NCBI GenBank assembly: GCA_963970005.1
Contig: CAXAMN010018668.1
Coordinates: 800,923-864,922 of the forward strand
Source of the DNA: Durusdinium trenchii
Taxonomy: Eukaryota; Sar; Dinophyceae; Suessiales; Symbiodiniaceae
Length of the DNA: 64,000 nt
Reading direction: 5' to 3'
A program made the position numbers and the translations under genes. Positions 22,388-33,989 of this stretch are shown in pieces. Below the pieces are notes generated by a model. It did not search any database. It was not told where the DNA came from and worked only from the letters and a program-made list of their open reading frames with translations. Numbering within the stretch: the first letter of the stretch is position 1; every line of letters starts with the position of its first letter.

Positions 22388-24030
22388 AGGTACGCCATGA
22401 GGTACCACTCTGCCCGATCACAGTTTCACAGCCAAAAGCACACATCTCTTTGCTCCGTGCGGGGGCCAAAAAGAGGGCTCCGGGGACTCGGGGACCACGT
22501 CTGCTGCTCGTGTGTTTTCGTTCGTTGGAGCGAGCGCGAGACTCCGGAGCTCCGGAGGTGGAGACCTGCATTGGTCTTGGGCTTTGACCGCTCATCAGGT
22601 CCGGTCGTTGGGACGTGCGTTGGTTCAGGTGATTCTTGATGAATTTCCATTGCCATCTCAGTACTGGTCACTAGTCACAGACAGGTCACTCAGGTTGCTT
22701 GAGATTCAAAAACTTGCTTGCTCACTCAGAGGTACATACCAGTTGGACATCCATCCAGCTGCAGATCCTCGCAAGGTACGTCCAGTGGCCGAGAATGCAG
22801 GAGCCACCTCACGTTCACGATTTGAAGTTGTGTCTTCTTGTCTGCTGGCCGTTTCAGCGGCATTTTGTGCAGTCAAAACTCAACAGCTTTTGCAAGGAAT
22901 TCATGCATGTTGATAGATGTTGTACATCGTGGTACCAAATTGTCCTGTGTCGTTGTCCAGATTTGCTTCTGTTTGTGCCCCTCCGCACCACACAACCGCC
23001 TGCCAAACTCAAGACACTCAGGAGACACCTTGGAAGACAAGAATAGCGACCAGGCAATGCGCCTTGAACTTCAGGGTTGTTATCAAACCATGACACCACG
23101 ACAGACATATGTACGTACAGTGTTACAGTGTGTATATCTATATTATATATAGAGTTATATATATATCTACAGCATGAACCAACCGCAGAAGTGGAGAAAG
23201 AAGGGTCAATGAATGAACCAGTCCTTGGCTAAAGATGTGAGGGCACTTGAGGAAGGGCGCGGCAAGGTGATGGATGGTTCTAGGTGATTTCAACTCAACT
23301 TTGAGATTCTAGCCGAAATTGCTTTCCGTATTATATATATATATATCCTCACAGCCACAAACGTCGACGTCACTTACCACAAGAACTTCTCAGCATGTCC
23401 TGTGGAGACGGTTAGGTTTGGGTAGTACACACGCCGTTGAATGCCTGTATATTGTGAGCTAGTAACAGCTAGTAGCGTCCTTGTTCCTAGTAGGGATGCC
23501 CTTTGCTACCAGTAGCGATGCCCTGGCTCCTAGTAGCTTATTGTGAGCCCACTTTCATAGCTTAGCTGGGGGGGGGCGGTCAACCGGCCGCCCACAAACG
23601 TCGAGTGCACCGTGGTTCCAAACGAGTGTTCCCCGAGATTTTGTTTATTTTGGTTTCAATTGGTGCTTCGAGTTCATTCCGAGAGGGTCTATGCTAGAAT
23701 AGAGGCCTCATAGAAAAACCATGGCCGAGAGGATTTTTACGATTCAAGATTTCGAGTGATTTTTCTGGAACTCTGTCGAGCTAGCTTCGAGTAGCGAACG
23801 AGAGGATTGTGGGATGACCTGTTCATGCCTAGAGTGATCTCACCCGTTGGATTCAGGCTACAGACGGCGGTGTGTCTGCGCCACGTGCAACCTTTAAAGA
23901 ATAGGTTTCTGTAACCAACATAGTCTATGCCCCCCAGTCATCAAATTGCTAGAATATGGACAGCAAAACCAACTTGTGGACACATCTTACAAAAGATTGT
24001 CAACTGCGTGACCTTTTGACACTCCACTCC
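22388..24030. other. intergenic region between the telobox gene and the methyltransferase
   Basis: No gene recognised. It holds AT dinucleotide runs (23.12-23.17 and 23.33-23.35 kb), a CTAGTAG-type cluster at 23.47-23.54 kb and a G-run at about 23.57 kb. Open frames near 22.5-22.9 kb exist on both strands without motifs and are probably chance. Confidence 0.5.
23466..23545. repeat. CTAGTAG-type interspersed repeat cluster
   Basis: GCTAGTAGCGTCCTTGTTCC, then AGTAGGGATGCCCTTTGC, CAGTAGCGATGCCCTGGC and CTCCTAGTAGCTTATTG. Same orientation as the 13.0 and 15.0 kb clusters. Confidence 0.75.
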
Positions 24031-27000
24031 ATGGCTGATGATGATGATGACACTGCCGCCGCTTGGGATGCTGGCGGAGTACAAGCCTTCAGCCAGTGGG
24101 AAGAGGTGGATTGCGCTGTGCCGTCAGACCAAACTACACATCAGTGCTGCTGGCTGGAAACTTCGGTAGCCACAAAACTGTTCACAACCAAGCGGTTGCG
24201 TTCCTTGTCATAATTACACGCCACATTGAACCTCACAGTCCATCTGTGCCATGACCCATTCATTTTCAGCGAAAGACATGACACACAGTGACAGGGCACA
24301 GCTTAATAAGCAATATATTGGTTTTCATTTTTCGCTTCCTGTGGACGTTCTAAGGCGATCTGAAGCCCAAGCTAGAGGAGATCCGGTGGCAAATCAACGA
24401 GTTGCACAGAGAAATCTGGAGCGGCTATGAAGTGCCTGAAGTGGTCAAACTTGGTTCAGAGAATCAACGACAGACACTTAGCATCCACAGACTTACCAAA
24501 AAAAACCTCAAAATCTACTCAAACAAGAAACTCAGGTTTCAAGGGAAAACAACGCCTCAAATTAATCTCGTATTAGACTCAGTCAAACATAACTCAAGGT
24601 AAAAGCAAGCGACTACTTGAATAACAACTGTTTTGAGCATGATTTGAGTCTACTGTGAGTCTGATTTGAGTATCGAATATTTTTGTTTGATGTTTATTGA
24701 GATGTATAAGAAAAAAACTCATATCAGACTCAATGTTGACTCAAACCATAATCAAATTGGTGTTTGAATCGAGTTTTCTTGCTTATTCTGAAAGCCCACC
24801 GCCACTGCCTTGCCCCCTGATTCTTCAGGCAGATTGAAAACAGGTCACCAATAACTACGCCATTGTTACAGGCACGATCTGTAGTATAGCAGGCTTTCAC
24901 CTCGCCCAAATCGGGCTCACACCAGACTCAAGACACACACACATCACTCTCGACCACTTTCCTAGGCGATGGGTGCCCACTTCATGGATGACAGTTGCTC
25001 TGGCTTGGGGAATGAGTAAGAGCAAAAGGCCAGTTGAAGCGAGAAAACTTTCCTACAACACCTTCCACAGGTTTTGTGAGTGCGCAGCACTGAACTCATT
25101 GAATATCTGGTTTCACAGAAGCTCGCTTTGCAATTTCTTTGTTTGCCATCAAGTTATTGTCACGGCGCTAGTATCATTGATCAAGATTGAAACCAAAACA
25201 CTCACAACAACTCATGCCGGGGAATGAACAAGATAAGGTTAAAACATAGTCAAATTTACTGGTCACTGGTTGGCTGAGGAGTCGGCGAAGGACAACATCG
25301 CATTACGATCGACGAGAGCGCTTCCAGCACGGAGCTCAATCGCGAGTTCTTGGCGGACGAAGCTTTGCAAGCTGCATGGGCGTCAGACATCAACTCGTTA
25401 CAAAAGCCGTGGGTTAGGTCACCTCAAGCAAGGCCCCACTTGGCAGACCTGATTGCATTTCTCCTCGATGTGTCGAGCTCGGATCCGTCTCGGCAATCGC
25501 AATTCGAGAGACTTGTGTTGGCTGCCAAGACTAGATTGCGGCCTTTTGTTTTCTCTGCAATCGCTCAAGCCGCCAATCTCAATTTTCTAGCGATTTTGTT
25601 TGTTGCTTGTGTTCGGGTTTTCTGTGTGTTGCTCGTGATTGGACACACACACACACGGTTTCTTTCTGTTTTTTTCACTGAGCAAAACTTTCCAGTCCAG
25701 AGTCCCACTAAGTCTTTTTTCATTTCAATTCACCTTCAGAATCTGGTTGAAGCTGGAAATGGGTTTTAATTTGAAGAAATGTCCGATTTTGTTTGCTGTC
25801 AGGTAGCTCATGCGTTCAATCGGAAAGCGTTGGATATTCTTGCTACCGATTCCGACGCCGAAGCGCAATTCAGACGCACACGGTCCAAGATTCACACCTC
25901 ACAGCGGTTCATGCAACGATGGCACAGCCACCGATTGCAGCTTGGTTTTGAGAAGTCGACATGGTGACACCCCCGAAAACATACTCAACTGGTCTGAGCA
26001 TGAACCCGCTCCAAATAAATATCGAACGACTGGAACAATCAAGGTGGTGCAGCAAAACTGCTCAGAGAAATAATTATCTCGATCCACACATCGAATTCCT
26101 GACTTGTAAAGAAAATAGCCAAGGTGGACGCTGACATCAAAAGCTGTCGAACTGCTTCAGACTGGCAAGGAGATCCGTTCTTCAAATGTGGGCATTATAT
26201 ATTTTTTTGGCTGTTTCATTCGCCACACAACATCTGACACAACAATACCCCGTCCCAGCCTATCCACCCATCCCATCCACCCGTGCGCAACGTGTTTTGA
26301 CATTTAAGACGGTCACACTGCCGTCAGGAGAAGAAGTGGGCTGCGGCGTTGCTCAGACTGCTGGGTGGAGGGAAAGGACGTGTGAACATTACCATGTGTG
26401 CAACGAGGCACTGCGTGATTGAGCTGCAAAAAGCATGTTGAACAGTGGTTCATATCGGGGAGAACTGAATTCATGAGGATTACCTTTAGTCTAGGAGCTG
26501 TCCTTTGTCCGACCAGTAGTCTGCGGCTGCTTGCTGCAAACATCTAAATTTTGGCAAGACTGATGAAAGAGCTTCTGCTTCAGATTCAGCCGGCTGCATT
26601 GCAGGACTAACACCGGATCAAAACCCACTAGTCTTCATACAACTGACTGAATCAGGCAGTTTTCACATATAATATATATTAGTGTAATTCATATATATAT
26701 ATATATGGGTTGATGCTCCTCACCGCCAAGTCTCCATTGAGTCCACTTGCAATGCATCCGTGACACACAGCCGAAAGCTCAGGAAGTCTACCTGGCGAAA
26801 GCGCGGGATGAGTTTGAGGTTGAACCACACCTCCAGGCATGTTGGTCGTTCCAGGGCTCTCCACTTCAGTTCTATGTGTTTTGCCAAAAGCTGCCACGAG
26901 AACAAAGAGGTTGCATTCAGTTTGAGTCCAATGTGAGTGATCCCTAAGTTGGGTTTGAGAACATTTCTTTCACCTTGCAGGTGTCAATAGACGGTTCCGT

Positions 27001-30000
27001 CTGTCCAATGTGAGTGGTGTCCGAGTTGAGTTTGAGAACATTTCTTTGACCTCGCAGGTGTCAATAGACGGCTCCAACTGTCAAGGAGTTCCAACAGAAC
27101 TTTGCCTGATATACTCTCAGAGTCATTTTGTCAGAAGGGGCAAGGTGGGTAAGCTAGAGTGATGAGAAGGCCCAAAAAATGGTTGGCAATCACTGTCACG
27201 CCATTCCCCTTGATCGGATTTCCCATTGATCGAACACAAAAAAAAGTATAATTCTTGCCCTTTGTCAGTCCGCATTTGGCCCACAGTCAGAACCAGCGTG
27301 GCCGATGCTGATTATGTCATGTTGACCGCTACAGTTTCAGATTATGAATCTGAATCGTGTCATGGCTCTGATGAACATGGGGCGGCGTCGTCCCAGCGAA
27401 CCTCCAACTCCAGTACATTGAGCGGGTCGCCATTCCAGGACCACCTCAGAAAGAAGGTTGATTGTAATTTAATTTGTTACAAATTGAGTACCGAAGCCGA
27501 GGATCAAGGGTTCATGTTATTTAGTTCATTCGTGGTCTCTATGAACAAAAAACTCAATCCCCAATCCATCAATTCCGCAACCCTTGAATGATTCAAAGCT
27601 CCCTCAGGAGATGGCGGAATGCTCCAGTCTGGAAATTGCTTCGAGATCAATACGTATGATGTGGCACGTGGTTGTGGCAAAACTTCCTCATTCTTTGCTT
27701 AAGGCGTGCTGTTAACCCTTCGTTTTAGTCACTTGTGCGATGCAATGCTACAATACATAAATTAAGTCAGTCTAGTGAAGTTACAGCTTTAACCACTGAT
27801 TCCACCCTCCCTACCCTCCCTGGCAGCTCGACGCCCTCTCTCGAAGCTCGTTGTTCCAGGCCTCCCTACTCTCGAGCGGGCACTCTTTGACCACTTCCTG
27901 CACAGGGGTCTATACTGTGGAATGCGCAGCTGCGATACTGGAGAAGACTATCAACCAGGCCAATTTGGTGGAAGGTTTATCCGTATATCTCCAGTCCGAC
28001 AGATGTTTTGAGCTTTGATCGCATTCAGCGCAGAATTTGAAAGGGAACGTGTCTTTATATGTATGTCAAATATGTTCTAGGTTTGCTTCTGGACAGGGCC
28101 TGAGTACAGTGCGAGCGGTGGCTGAGAAATGTTTGAGTGGGGTGCGAGGACATTATTATTTACACGCAGTACAATATATGGCATTAAAAACACCGGGGTC
28201 TATAATACTGTGGAACATGCAGCAGCGATACTGGAGAAGACTATCAACCAGGCTAGTTTATGTTTAAATCTATATTCAGTCAAAAATAGATGTGTCAATG
28301 TTTGATCTGATCGCATTCATCACGGTTTGCTTCTGGTACAGGGGCTGAGTACAGTGCGAGTGGTGGCTGAGTGCTGTGTGAGTGGGGTGCGAGTACATTT
28401 ATGTACACATAGATAGTAGGTTGTTTGAGATTTTTTAAAAAATTGTAGTTGCCTTACTTTAATAATGTTCAGTTTCTACAATTGTATTAAATATAATTTG
28501 ATCATTGTTTCATTCATTGCTTCGTAAAGTTCACTCGATTACATTGTGCTGAGGAGATCGACCGGCGTTGCCGCCAAGCCATTGTTGATAATCACCGATG
28601 GCTGAATTCTTGGACAAGTGGTGGGAAGGTTTGGGTCATGCCACACATCCATGGTGATCTGTGTGAGCAAATGGCATCTGAAGACTTGCCGACCCGTGGA
28701 TCATTCAAACAAAGGGTAGCTCAAGTGACATCATCAAGGCTGAGGACTACACAGTTCTGCTATTCACACGGTGAATTTTGTCGGACACTGAAGCAAAGTG
28801 ACATTGAATTCAGCGGACTGCCGTGTGAGGAGAACAGTCGGTGCAACACGAAAAGAAAATTCATGGAGGGAAGGTTCTCAAACCTGTACGCAGTTTGGGC
28901 CCACAGGCACAATACCCTACAAACGCCGTTGATTATCCTGGAGAATACTCCTGAACCTTGATAGATTGTGAAAACATAAGTTTTTACTATTTTTTACGAG
29001 CGGGGAATCGGAAATTGCTAATTGAACGCGTGTGCAACTCAACTCAACCCAGTCTGAGTCACTGAGGACATTCCAGTGAATGAGATTGCTTTTCTCTTTC
29101 CGGATTACCAGCTCATCCAGGTGTTCATTGAGCCAGGCGACCTTGGGCATTGCGGAATGCGCAGGAGGAGAACCTTCATTTTCTTGCGTCACAAGCTTCG
29201 CTGCGAGTATTTGGTAGATGTGTTTGAGACTATGACACTCATCACCAAAGAGCTCAAGCGTCACATACACACTGACCCAAAAGACTACTTGGTGACCAGT
29301 GACAATGTCCAGCAACTGCAGAACTCCGAAATGGCCAGGAAACGCAAGACCAAGCACCAGCCTGAATCTCACCCTACTATTGTAATCATTTTGAGTTGGA
29401 TTTGAGTTAGGTGCGAGTTGTGTTTGAGAGGATTGCTTTTGAAGATGCAGCTAGACTTTGGAAAGGACTGAGCCCACCAAAACAATGAGAATACACACAT
29501 TTCGTCTTGATATCAATTTATTTTAGGGACCACTTGAGTGATGTCAACAGTCAACAATAAGAATTTACAAACTAAATTGAAATAATAGTGTCCAACAGTC
29601 TGGATGCAGTTTGAATGAAGACTCTGCAGCAGCTGACTTAAGGACTGCAAGAATGTGTGGTACCTGCTGAATGAAAGGGAACGTCAATTAGTTCGACAAC
29701 TCGATGCCGACTACTACCATCGTTATTCTGAAGATCCCGCTGGCAATCCCAACCTGGTCTACTTTCTTGGAGATCGGTATGAGTTTGCCAAGACGTGGTC
29801 TGCAGTATCCAGAGCGATTCCTACTTACCGGAAAAACACGGGCAAGTTCCTGTTCCGAAAGGAGATGGTGTTTCTGTCTCACATTGACAAGTTGGCTAGC
29901 CTTGGCTGGCCCATGACTCCTCAGTGTGGAATGGAAATGGGCACTACACCTTTGCCAGCTATGGACCCGGGCAGGGCGCACATTATGGCTGGCAACAGTA

Positions 30001-30080
30001 TGCACTTGACATGTGCAGCTTTGGTCTTGCTTCTGGGCATGGTTTGTTTTGCCAAGACAAATGTCTCCGCCAAAGACTAA
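24031..30080 (+). CDS. C5-cytosine DNA methyltransferase, multi-exon
   Basis: Transfers a methyl group from S-adenosylmethionine to cytosine in DNA. Clear catalytic exons: 28554-28952 carries motif IV, GLPCEENSRCN, with the catalytic Cys at 28824-28826, and motif VI, LIILENTP. 29067-~29363 carries motif VIII, GHCGMRRRRTF. 29643-30080 carries the target-recognition part and motif X, MAGNSMHL, then the stop. The 28952 GA donor joins ENTP to DIPVNEIAFLFPDY in phase 0. A probable motif I exon lies at about 27908-27975 (GVYTVECAAAILEKTINQA). Likely upstream exons: 24031-24165 (MADDDDDTAAAWDAG start), ~24357-24435 (coiled-coil-like KLEEIRWQINELHREIW), ~25275-25568, 25803-~25944, ~26308-26415, ~26760-26932, 27058-27144, ~27260-27456. 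The links among the earliest exons are weaker. Motif IV has PCE where PCQ is usual. Confidence 0.86.
24650..24790. repeat. TTTGAGT-word-rich intronic DNA, first example
   Basis: TGATTTGAGTCTACTGTGAG, then TCTGATTTGAGTATC, TGTTTATTGAGATG, and ACTCAA words in the complementary sense. This type of sequence recurs in many introns from here to 46.2 kb and is rare elsewhere in the window. Confidence 0.6.
26690..26710. repeat. AT dinucleotide microsatellite
   Basis: A (AT)n run between two methyltransferase exons. Similar runs occur near 7.63, 23.16, 23.34, 32.41, 41.96 and 59.81 kb. Confidence 0.85.
26933..27086 (+). repeat. 77-bp tandem duplication across an intron/exon border
   Basis: Units 26933-27009 and 27010-27086. 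Each starts GTGAGTG, runs 48 bases to CTTGCAG or CTCGCAG, then continues GTGTCAATAGACGG. Both 48-base parts look like complete introns with donor and acceptor. Skipping the whole 26933-27057 interval keeps the methyltransferase frame open (FESN to VSIDGSNCQG). Splicing both short introns separately would retain a 29-base piece and hit a stop. One duplicated acceptor is therefore a decoy or an alternative site. Confidence 0.75.
27907..28420 (+). repeat. tandem duplication of about 290 bp containing a motif I-like exon
   Basis: Copy A starts at about 27907 and copy B at about 28198. Both read GGTCTATA..ACTGTGGAA, then CGATACTGGAGAAGACTATC, AACCAGGC, and later TTTGCTTCTGG-ACAGGG and CTGAGTACAGTGCGAG. 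The peptide GVY-TVE-AAAILEKTINQA is preserved in both. Copy B lacks the CAG acceptor before it and is probably now intronic. It separates the motif I-like exon from the catalytic exon at 28554. Confidence 0.65.
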
Positions 30081-30591
30081 AGACGCCTGCCTCAGCCACA
30101 TCGGCGCATGTCCCTGAGTTGAGTTTTTCAGCTCGACTCTGAAATTAATATAGTCTCGCAAAAAAGAACACGCAAGGCACAATAGACTAGATGTGTGTGT
30201 CAGAGTCGCGCTAATGGTCCGCTTCAGTACAGTTGCCATTCTTCAGAAGCAATTCCATTTCACCTTGAATCATGCAGCCTATCGCATAATGACCAACTGT
30301 CCGCACAACAGATCAAAAAAAACAGAGTCCCTGGAACTGGAGAACAGTCTGAGTCTGAGTTGTGTTTGAATGTTTTTTTTGGTTTTGGGGGTTGAGCTGA
30401 GTTCCGGTGAGTCTTTGTTTGGTGATTGCATTTTAGCGAAGGCGTTGAATTCCGCTGAGCATTTGTGAGCCGATCGTGAGCGAACGGTGAGCTTGATTTG
30501 AGTTGTGCAGTAGTTCGACATGTGATATTATTGTAGCAGTGATGTTTGGCGTGCATTGCGTTAAATATGCATATATTTCGTTTCTCAGCCG

Positions 30592-31143
30592 TTGAACTCA
30601 ACAATACTTTTGGTAGCAGCAGCAAGCTGCGCCTCAGAAAACCTGCAATTATCACTCGCAATGCTGCAGCCGACCATAGTCAATGGAAGTGTCAGGTCTG
30701 GGAATCAGAGGAGGAGGGGTCAGAAGCGTTCAATTGATGAGCCAAACCCTTTTGACTTACCACCGCCTGCTGGGCAAAAGGATGTCCGTGTATATTTCAA
30801 GCTGCGACGCCATCTTCAAGGTGATCCGGGACTGGAGCCCCAACGTATTGAGAATCAGTCTGCTTGGGCGGGTGCCGTGCTTCATCTACCACTCGCTGAA
30901 TCGTCTACAGCAGCCACCACAGTGGCACCAAATCACGATGTCCAAACTGCCGCAGCTCGGACGCCAATTGAAGATCCTGATGTCGCCTTTGGCCGGAGGT
31001 TGTGGATGCGAATCTTGGAGTCCGATACTCCCGAACCTGCATCCGGTGATGAAGGCCACTTAGTGCTCCCAGCAGCAGCCAGGGTTGAACCTTCGCCGCT
31101 ACACCAAATTGCTGTTGAAGAGAGCAGTGACACAGTGCTTTGA
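30592..31143 (+). CDS. unidentified coding stretch between methyltransferase and next gene
   Basis: A + frame of up to 183 codons following a TTTCTCAG acceptor-like site at about 30590. Protein-like part: RRRGQKRSIDEPNPFDLPPP and VAFGRRLWMRILESDTPEPA, ending VEESSDTVL before a TGA. A second + frame is also open over about 380 bases, so the frame is not certain. It may be an exon of a gene lying between the methyltransferase stop and the ATG at 31857, or a 5' part of the latter. No domain recognised. Confidence 0.45.
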   Translation: MNSTILLVAAASCASENLQLSLAMLQPTIVNGSVRSGNQRRRGQKRSIDEPNPFDLPPPAGQKDVRVYFKLRRHLQGDPGLEPQRIENQSAWAGAVLHLPLAESSTAATTVAPNHDVQTAAARTPIEDPDVAFGRRLWMRILESDTPEPASGDEGHLVLPAAARVEPSPLHQIAVEESSDTVL

Positions 31144-31479
31144 ATCAATCTTAAAAAGCTGTGAGACATATTTTGCACGGTTTCTAATTACACGTGTTTC
31201 CAACTTGTTCCACGTGGAAAAGGTAAGTGTGGTATGCCTAAGCAGTGGGCTGAGGACTTTGAAGAGTTCAAATGATGATCTGATTGCATTTGGCAGTGAG
31301 TCAGTGCTGCACTGCTGCCAGCCACGCTTAGGCAGCGTAGACAATTGACCTACAGGCAATAGATTTTGAGGCTGGTTTAGATCTTAGAGTACAGTACACA
31401 AGTTGCCCTGCGACAAAATATTGCGCCAGCTGGCATGATATGATCAGGAGATTTGAGCACTCAATTTATGCAGATTAAT

Positions 31480-31690
31480 GTTGGCTCTTCAATTGAGTGT
31501 TGTTTGAGTGTCCTGTGAGTGTTTTTTGTGTTTCTTTCTGAAGTATGATATTCTGAGTATTTTGAGTGGCTTTTTGCATTTGAGTGTATGGTGAGCGTCT
31601 TTCAAGTGGCTTCTGAGTGATGATTGAATCAAACGCCGTCAAATATTTGATGTTTTGGCATGTGAGTGTATTGTAATGCTCTTTTGAGTG
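31480..31690. repeat. TTTGAGTG/GTGAGT-rich tract upstream of the large unidentified gene
   Basis: About ten words of TTGAGTG or GTGAGTG type in 200 bases (for example TTGAGTGTTGTTTGAGTGTC). Same flavour as the introns on both sides. It lies in the presumed 5' flank of the ATG at 31857. Confidence 0.6.
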
Positions 31691-31856
31691 GTGTTGTCCA
31701 CTGGCTTTGCTCGAGTCGAAGAGATTCCTGTGACATTGTCTATTCGTTTGCTATTGATTAATGTGTGTCCTTCGCATTGAGCTGCTCAGAGACTAACTCT
31801 CAACCAATTCGGAAAGAAGCAGTGTCCAAAGCTGCGCATTTTGTGATTTTAGATTC

Positions 31857-33421
31857 ATGGGCAAGGGTGGTGGCAAGGGTGGTCGTAAGCCGAATGAATC
31901 TGGTGAAGGCGCCAAGTCACGGCTGCGGAAAGTCATTCCTGGCGATCATTTTGAAAAGAAGACCTCAGCCAGGAATCGTCCTCCCGCCAATCCACCAGGA
32001 AATCGTGGAGGCAAAGGCCGTCCGTTGCAGGCTGCAGCTGAGGAGTCATCGCAGTCATTGCGTTCTGATCCTCCGTGGAAGAGGGCACGGGTTGCTCGTA
32101 GTGAGCCACAGGAGCACGCTGGGAAAGGGAAAGGGAAAGGGAAAGGGAAAGGAGGCAAAGGGAAACCATATTACAAGAAGGGAGCTGGAAAAGACTTTTC
32201 AGACATTCCAGATACAGGTGTAGCGCTGATACGAATTGCCGAGCCAAAGGCGAAAGCTAAGTCCAGGGCGGCTAAGGCCAAGCCAGGTGCAAAGCGTGCA
32301 GCCGCATCCACGCCGCGCAGTGCGCTCAAGGTGACGCCAGCAGGAGACGGATATGGCACATTGCCACTGGGTTCCAAACTTTTGGCATCCGTTTTTTTTA
32401 ATATAGTATATATTATATATATATGTGTGTTGTGTTTCATTTTCAAGACGGGACCCGGGACCCAATGACCCCAACAAATTACATATAATATTCACATGTT
32501 TGATAATTAGTATATTTAGATGTTGATTGATATTTTCTGCCACTGTGCTAAGGGGCATTGTGGACCCAAAGACTCCAGCTGCAAAGGGGAAGGCGGCTAA
32601 CTGCGCTGAGACTCCTGGAGAGGCGGATGATCAGGAGCGTACGAGCACTCGCAGCAAGCAGGCCAAGAAAGAGAAGTATTCCAGCTCATATACCACGATT
32701 TGGCATTTGCCAGTCACTTGAATGAACACTATGCACACATTTGTGTTTCTATTGGTATTAGACATTTGGTCATTGTGAAGTAGGGTTGAGCCGGTTTTGA
32801 TATTCTGGTGTTTTTTGAATCGAATCATTCATGCGTGATTCTGATTACAATTGCTCAGACTGTCCAGGTTGGCCACCTCCAGGAGTGGTTGAAGAAGGTG
32901 GCGCCCGAGATGTTCACGCTCGTGTATTTGCAGAGGATCGGAGCCAACAGGGATGTCTTGATGGCATACATTCTATTGCTCACCGGACTGCGCCCACAAG
33001 ATCGTCTCCCTTCGTGTCTCACTGAAATCCAGTCCACGCTCCATTTTCTTAATCATTTTTCAACTCTAATTTATGACCTCATGTTCAACTCATTTCCAAC
33101 TCAGGTACACCCCATTTTCAACTCAGGTGCAACTCATATTCAACTCACCAGTCATTCAAATACTTGCATTTCGATAAACTTATTCAATGCAATATGCTTG
33201 TATATGCTAAATAGTGCTGTCAGACTCACGGACGTGTGCAAAGGTATGATATTGCAGAGTGCTTGGAAGCAATCAAATTGGAACATCAGCGATTGGGGAG
33301 CCCTGTGAAGCACTTGTTGGCTTCCCGGCACACTTTTGACCAGATCGTTGAAGTCAGCAAAGGGGTTTTGAAGCAATATGATGAAGAAGGTGCGCCAGAG
33401 CCATGGCAGCAAATGATTGCT
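31857..33421 (+). CDS. large unidentified gene, N-terminal exons (Lys/Gly-rich start)
   Basis: Unrecognised. ATG at 31857 begins MGKGGGKGGRKPNESGEG; exon 1 (31857-~32370) is basic and disordered, with a (GKGK)n run encoded by a GGGAAA hexamer repeat at 32126-32150. It ends before an AT-rich intron at a CTGG/GTTCC donor. Next pieces: ~32553-32670 (VDPKTPAAKGKAANC; TRSKQAKK), ~32868-33010 (HLQEWLKKVAPEMF; ANRDVLMAYILLLTGLRP, a helical segment) and 33244-33421 (YDIAECLEAIKLEHQRLG; GAPEPWQQMIA). The basic start suggests nucleic acid or nuclear association. I recall similar chains from other dinoflagellates but cannot name a family. It is 1.8 kb downstream of the methyltransferase on the same strand. 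Confidence 0.6.
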
Positions 33422-33489
33422 GTAGGCTATCGCAGTGCCCAAACAGGGCTGAAATCATTGAAAAGAACAAAAAACAACACCAAATAAAC

Positions 33490-33835
33490 AAAAACTAAAC
33501 AAAAAACATAATCAACTCAAGAACTCAAATCCAAAACAGACTCAACAGCAAAACTCAAAAAAAAACAACTCAAGACAAACTCAAGAAACACTCAAAACCA
33601 AACTCAAGTCTAATTTGAGTCCAATTTGACTCTGATTTGAGTTTGTCCTTCCAAAATACTCAACAAAATTCAGACTCAGATTAGAATCAAACCAAACTCA
33701 AACCAGACTCAAGCCAAATGCTATTTACATTGTCTTGCATTTTTCTTTGAGTTATTCCTGGGTCTAATCTGAGTATAATTTGAGTCTCTCATTTGAGTGG
33801 CTTGGGAGTCTGAGTTTCTGGTCTTTTTTTTTGAG
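33490..33835. repeat. ACTCAAA/TTTGAGT-rich intron, both orientations
   Basis: The first half is dense in ACTCAA words (AACTCAAGACAAACTCAAGA). The second half is dense in TTTGAGT words (TCTAATTTGAGTCCAATTTG), so the tract could fold on itself. It separates two exon groups of the large unidentified gene. Confidence 0.7.
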
Positions 33836-33989
33836 TAGGTTGCTGTTTACTATGTTTTTCATCTTGACCCCTTGCTGTCTGGGTACGTGTTTTCTTAAGG
33901 CTAATCGAATACATGGTTCATCTAACTATTATGATTTTTAACTTAAGCATTCAAAAGACACTACTATCATACGATTTGCCTATGCCCAT

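Noticed and set aside
30683-31063. alternative + frame of 126 codons overlapping 30592-31143
   Set aside because: Composition is less protein-like than the competing frame with KRSIDEPNPFDLPPP; kept only as a reason for lower confidence.
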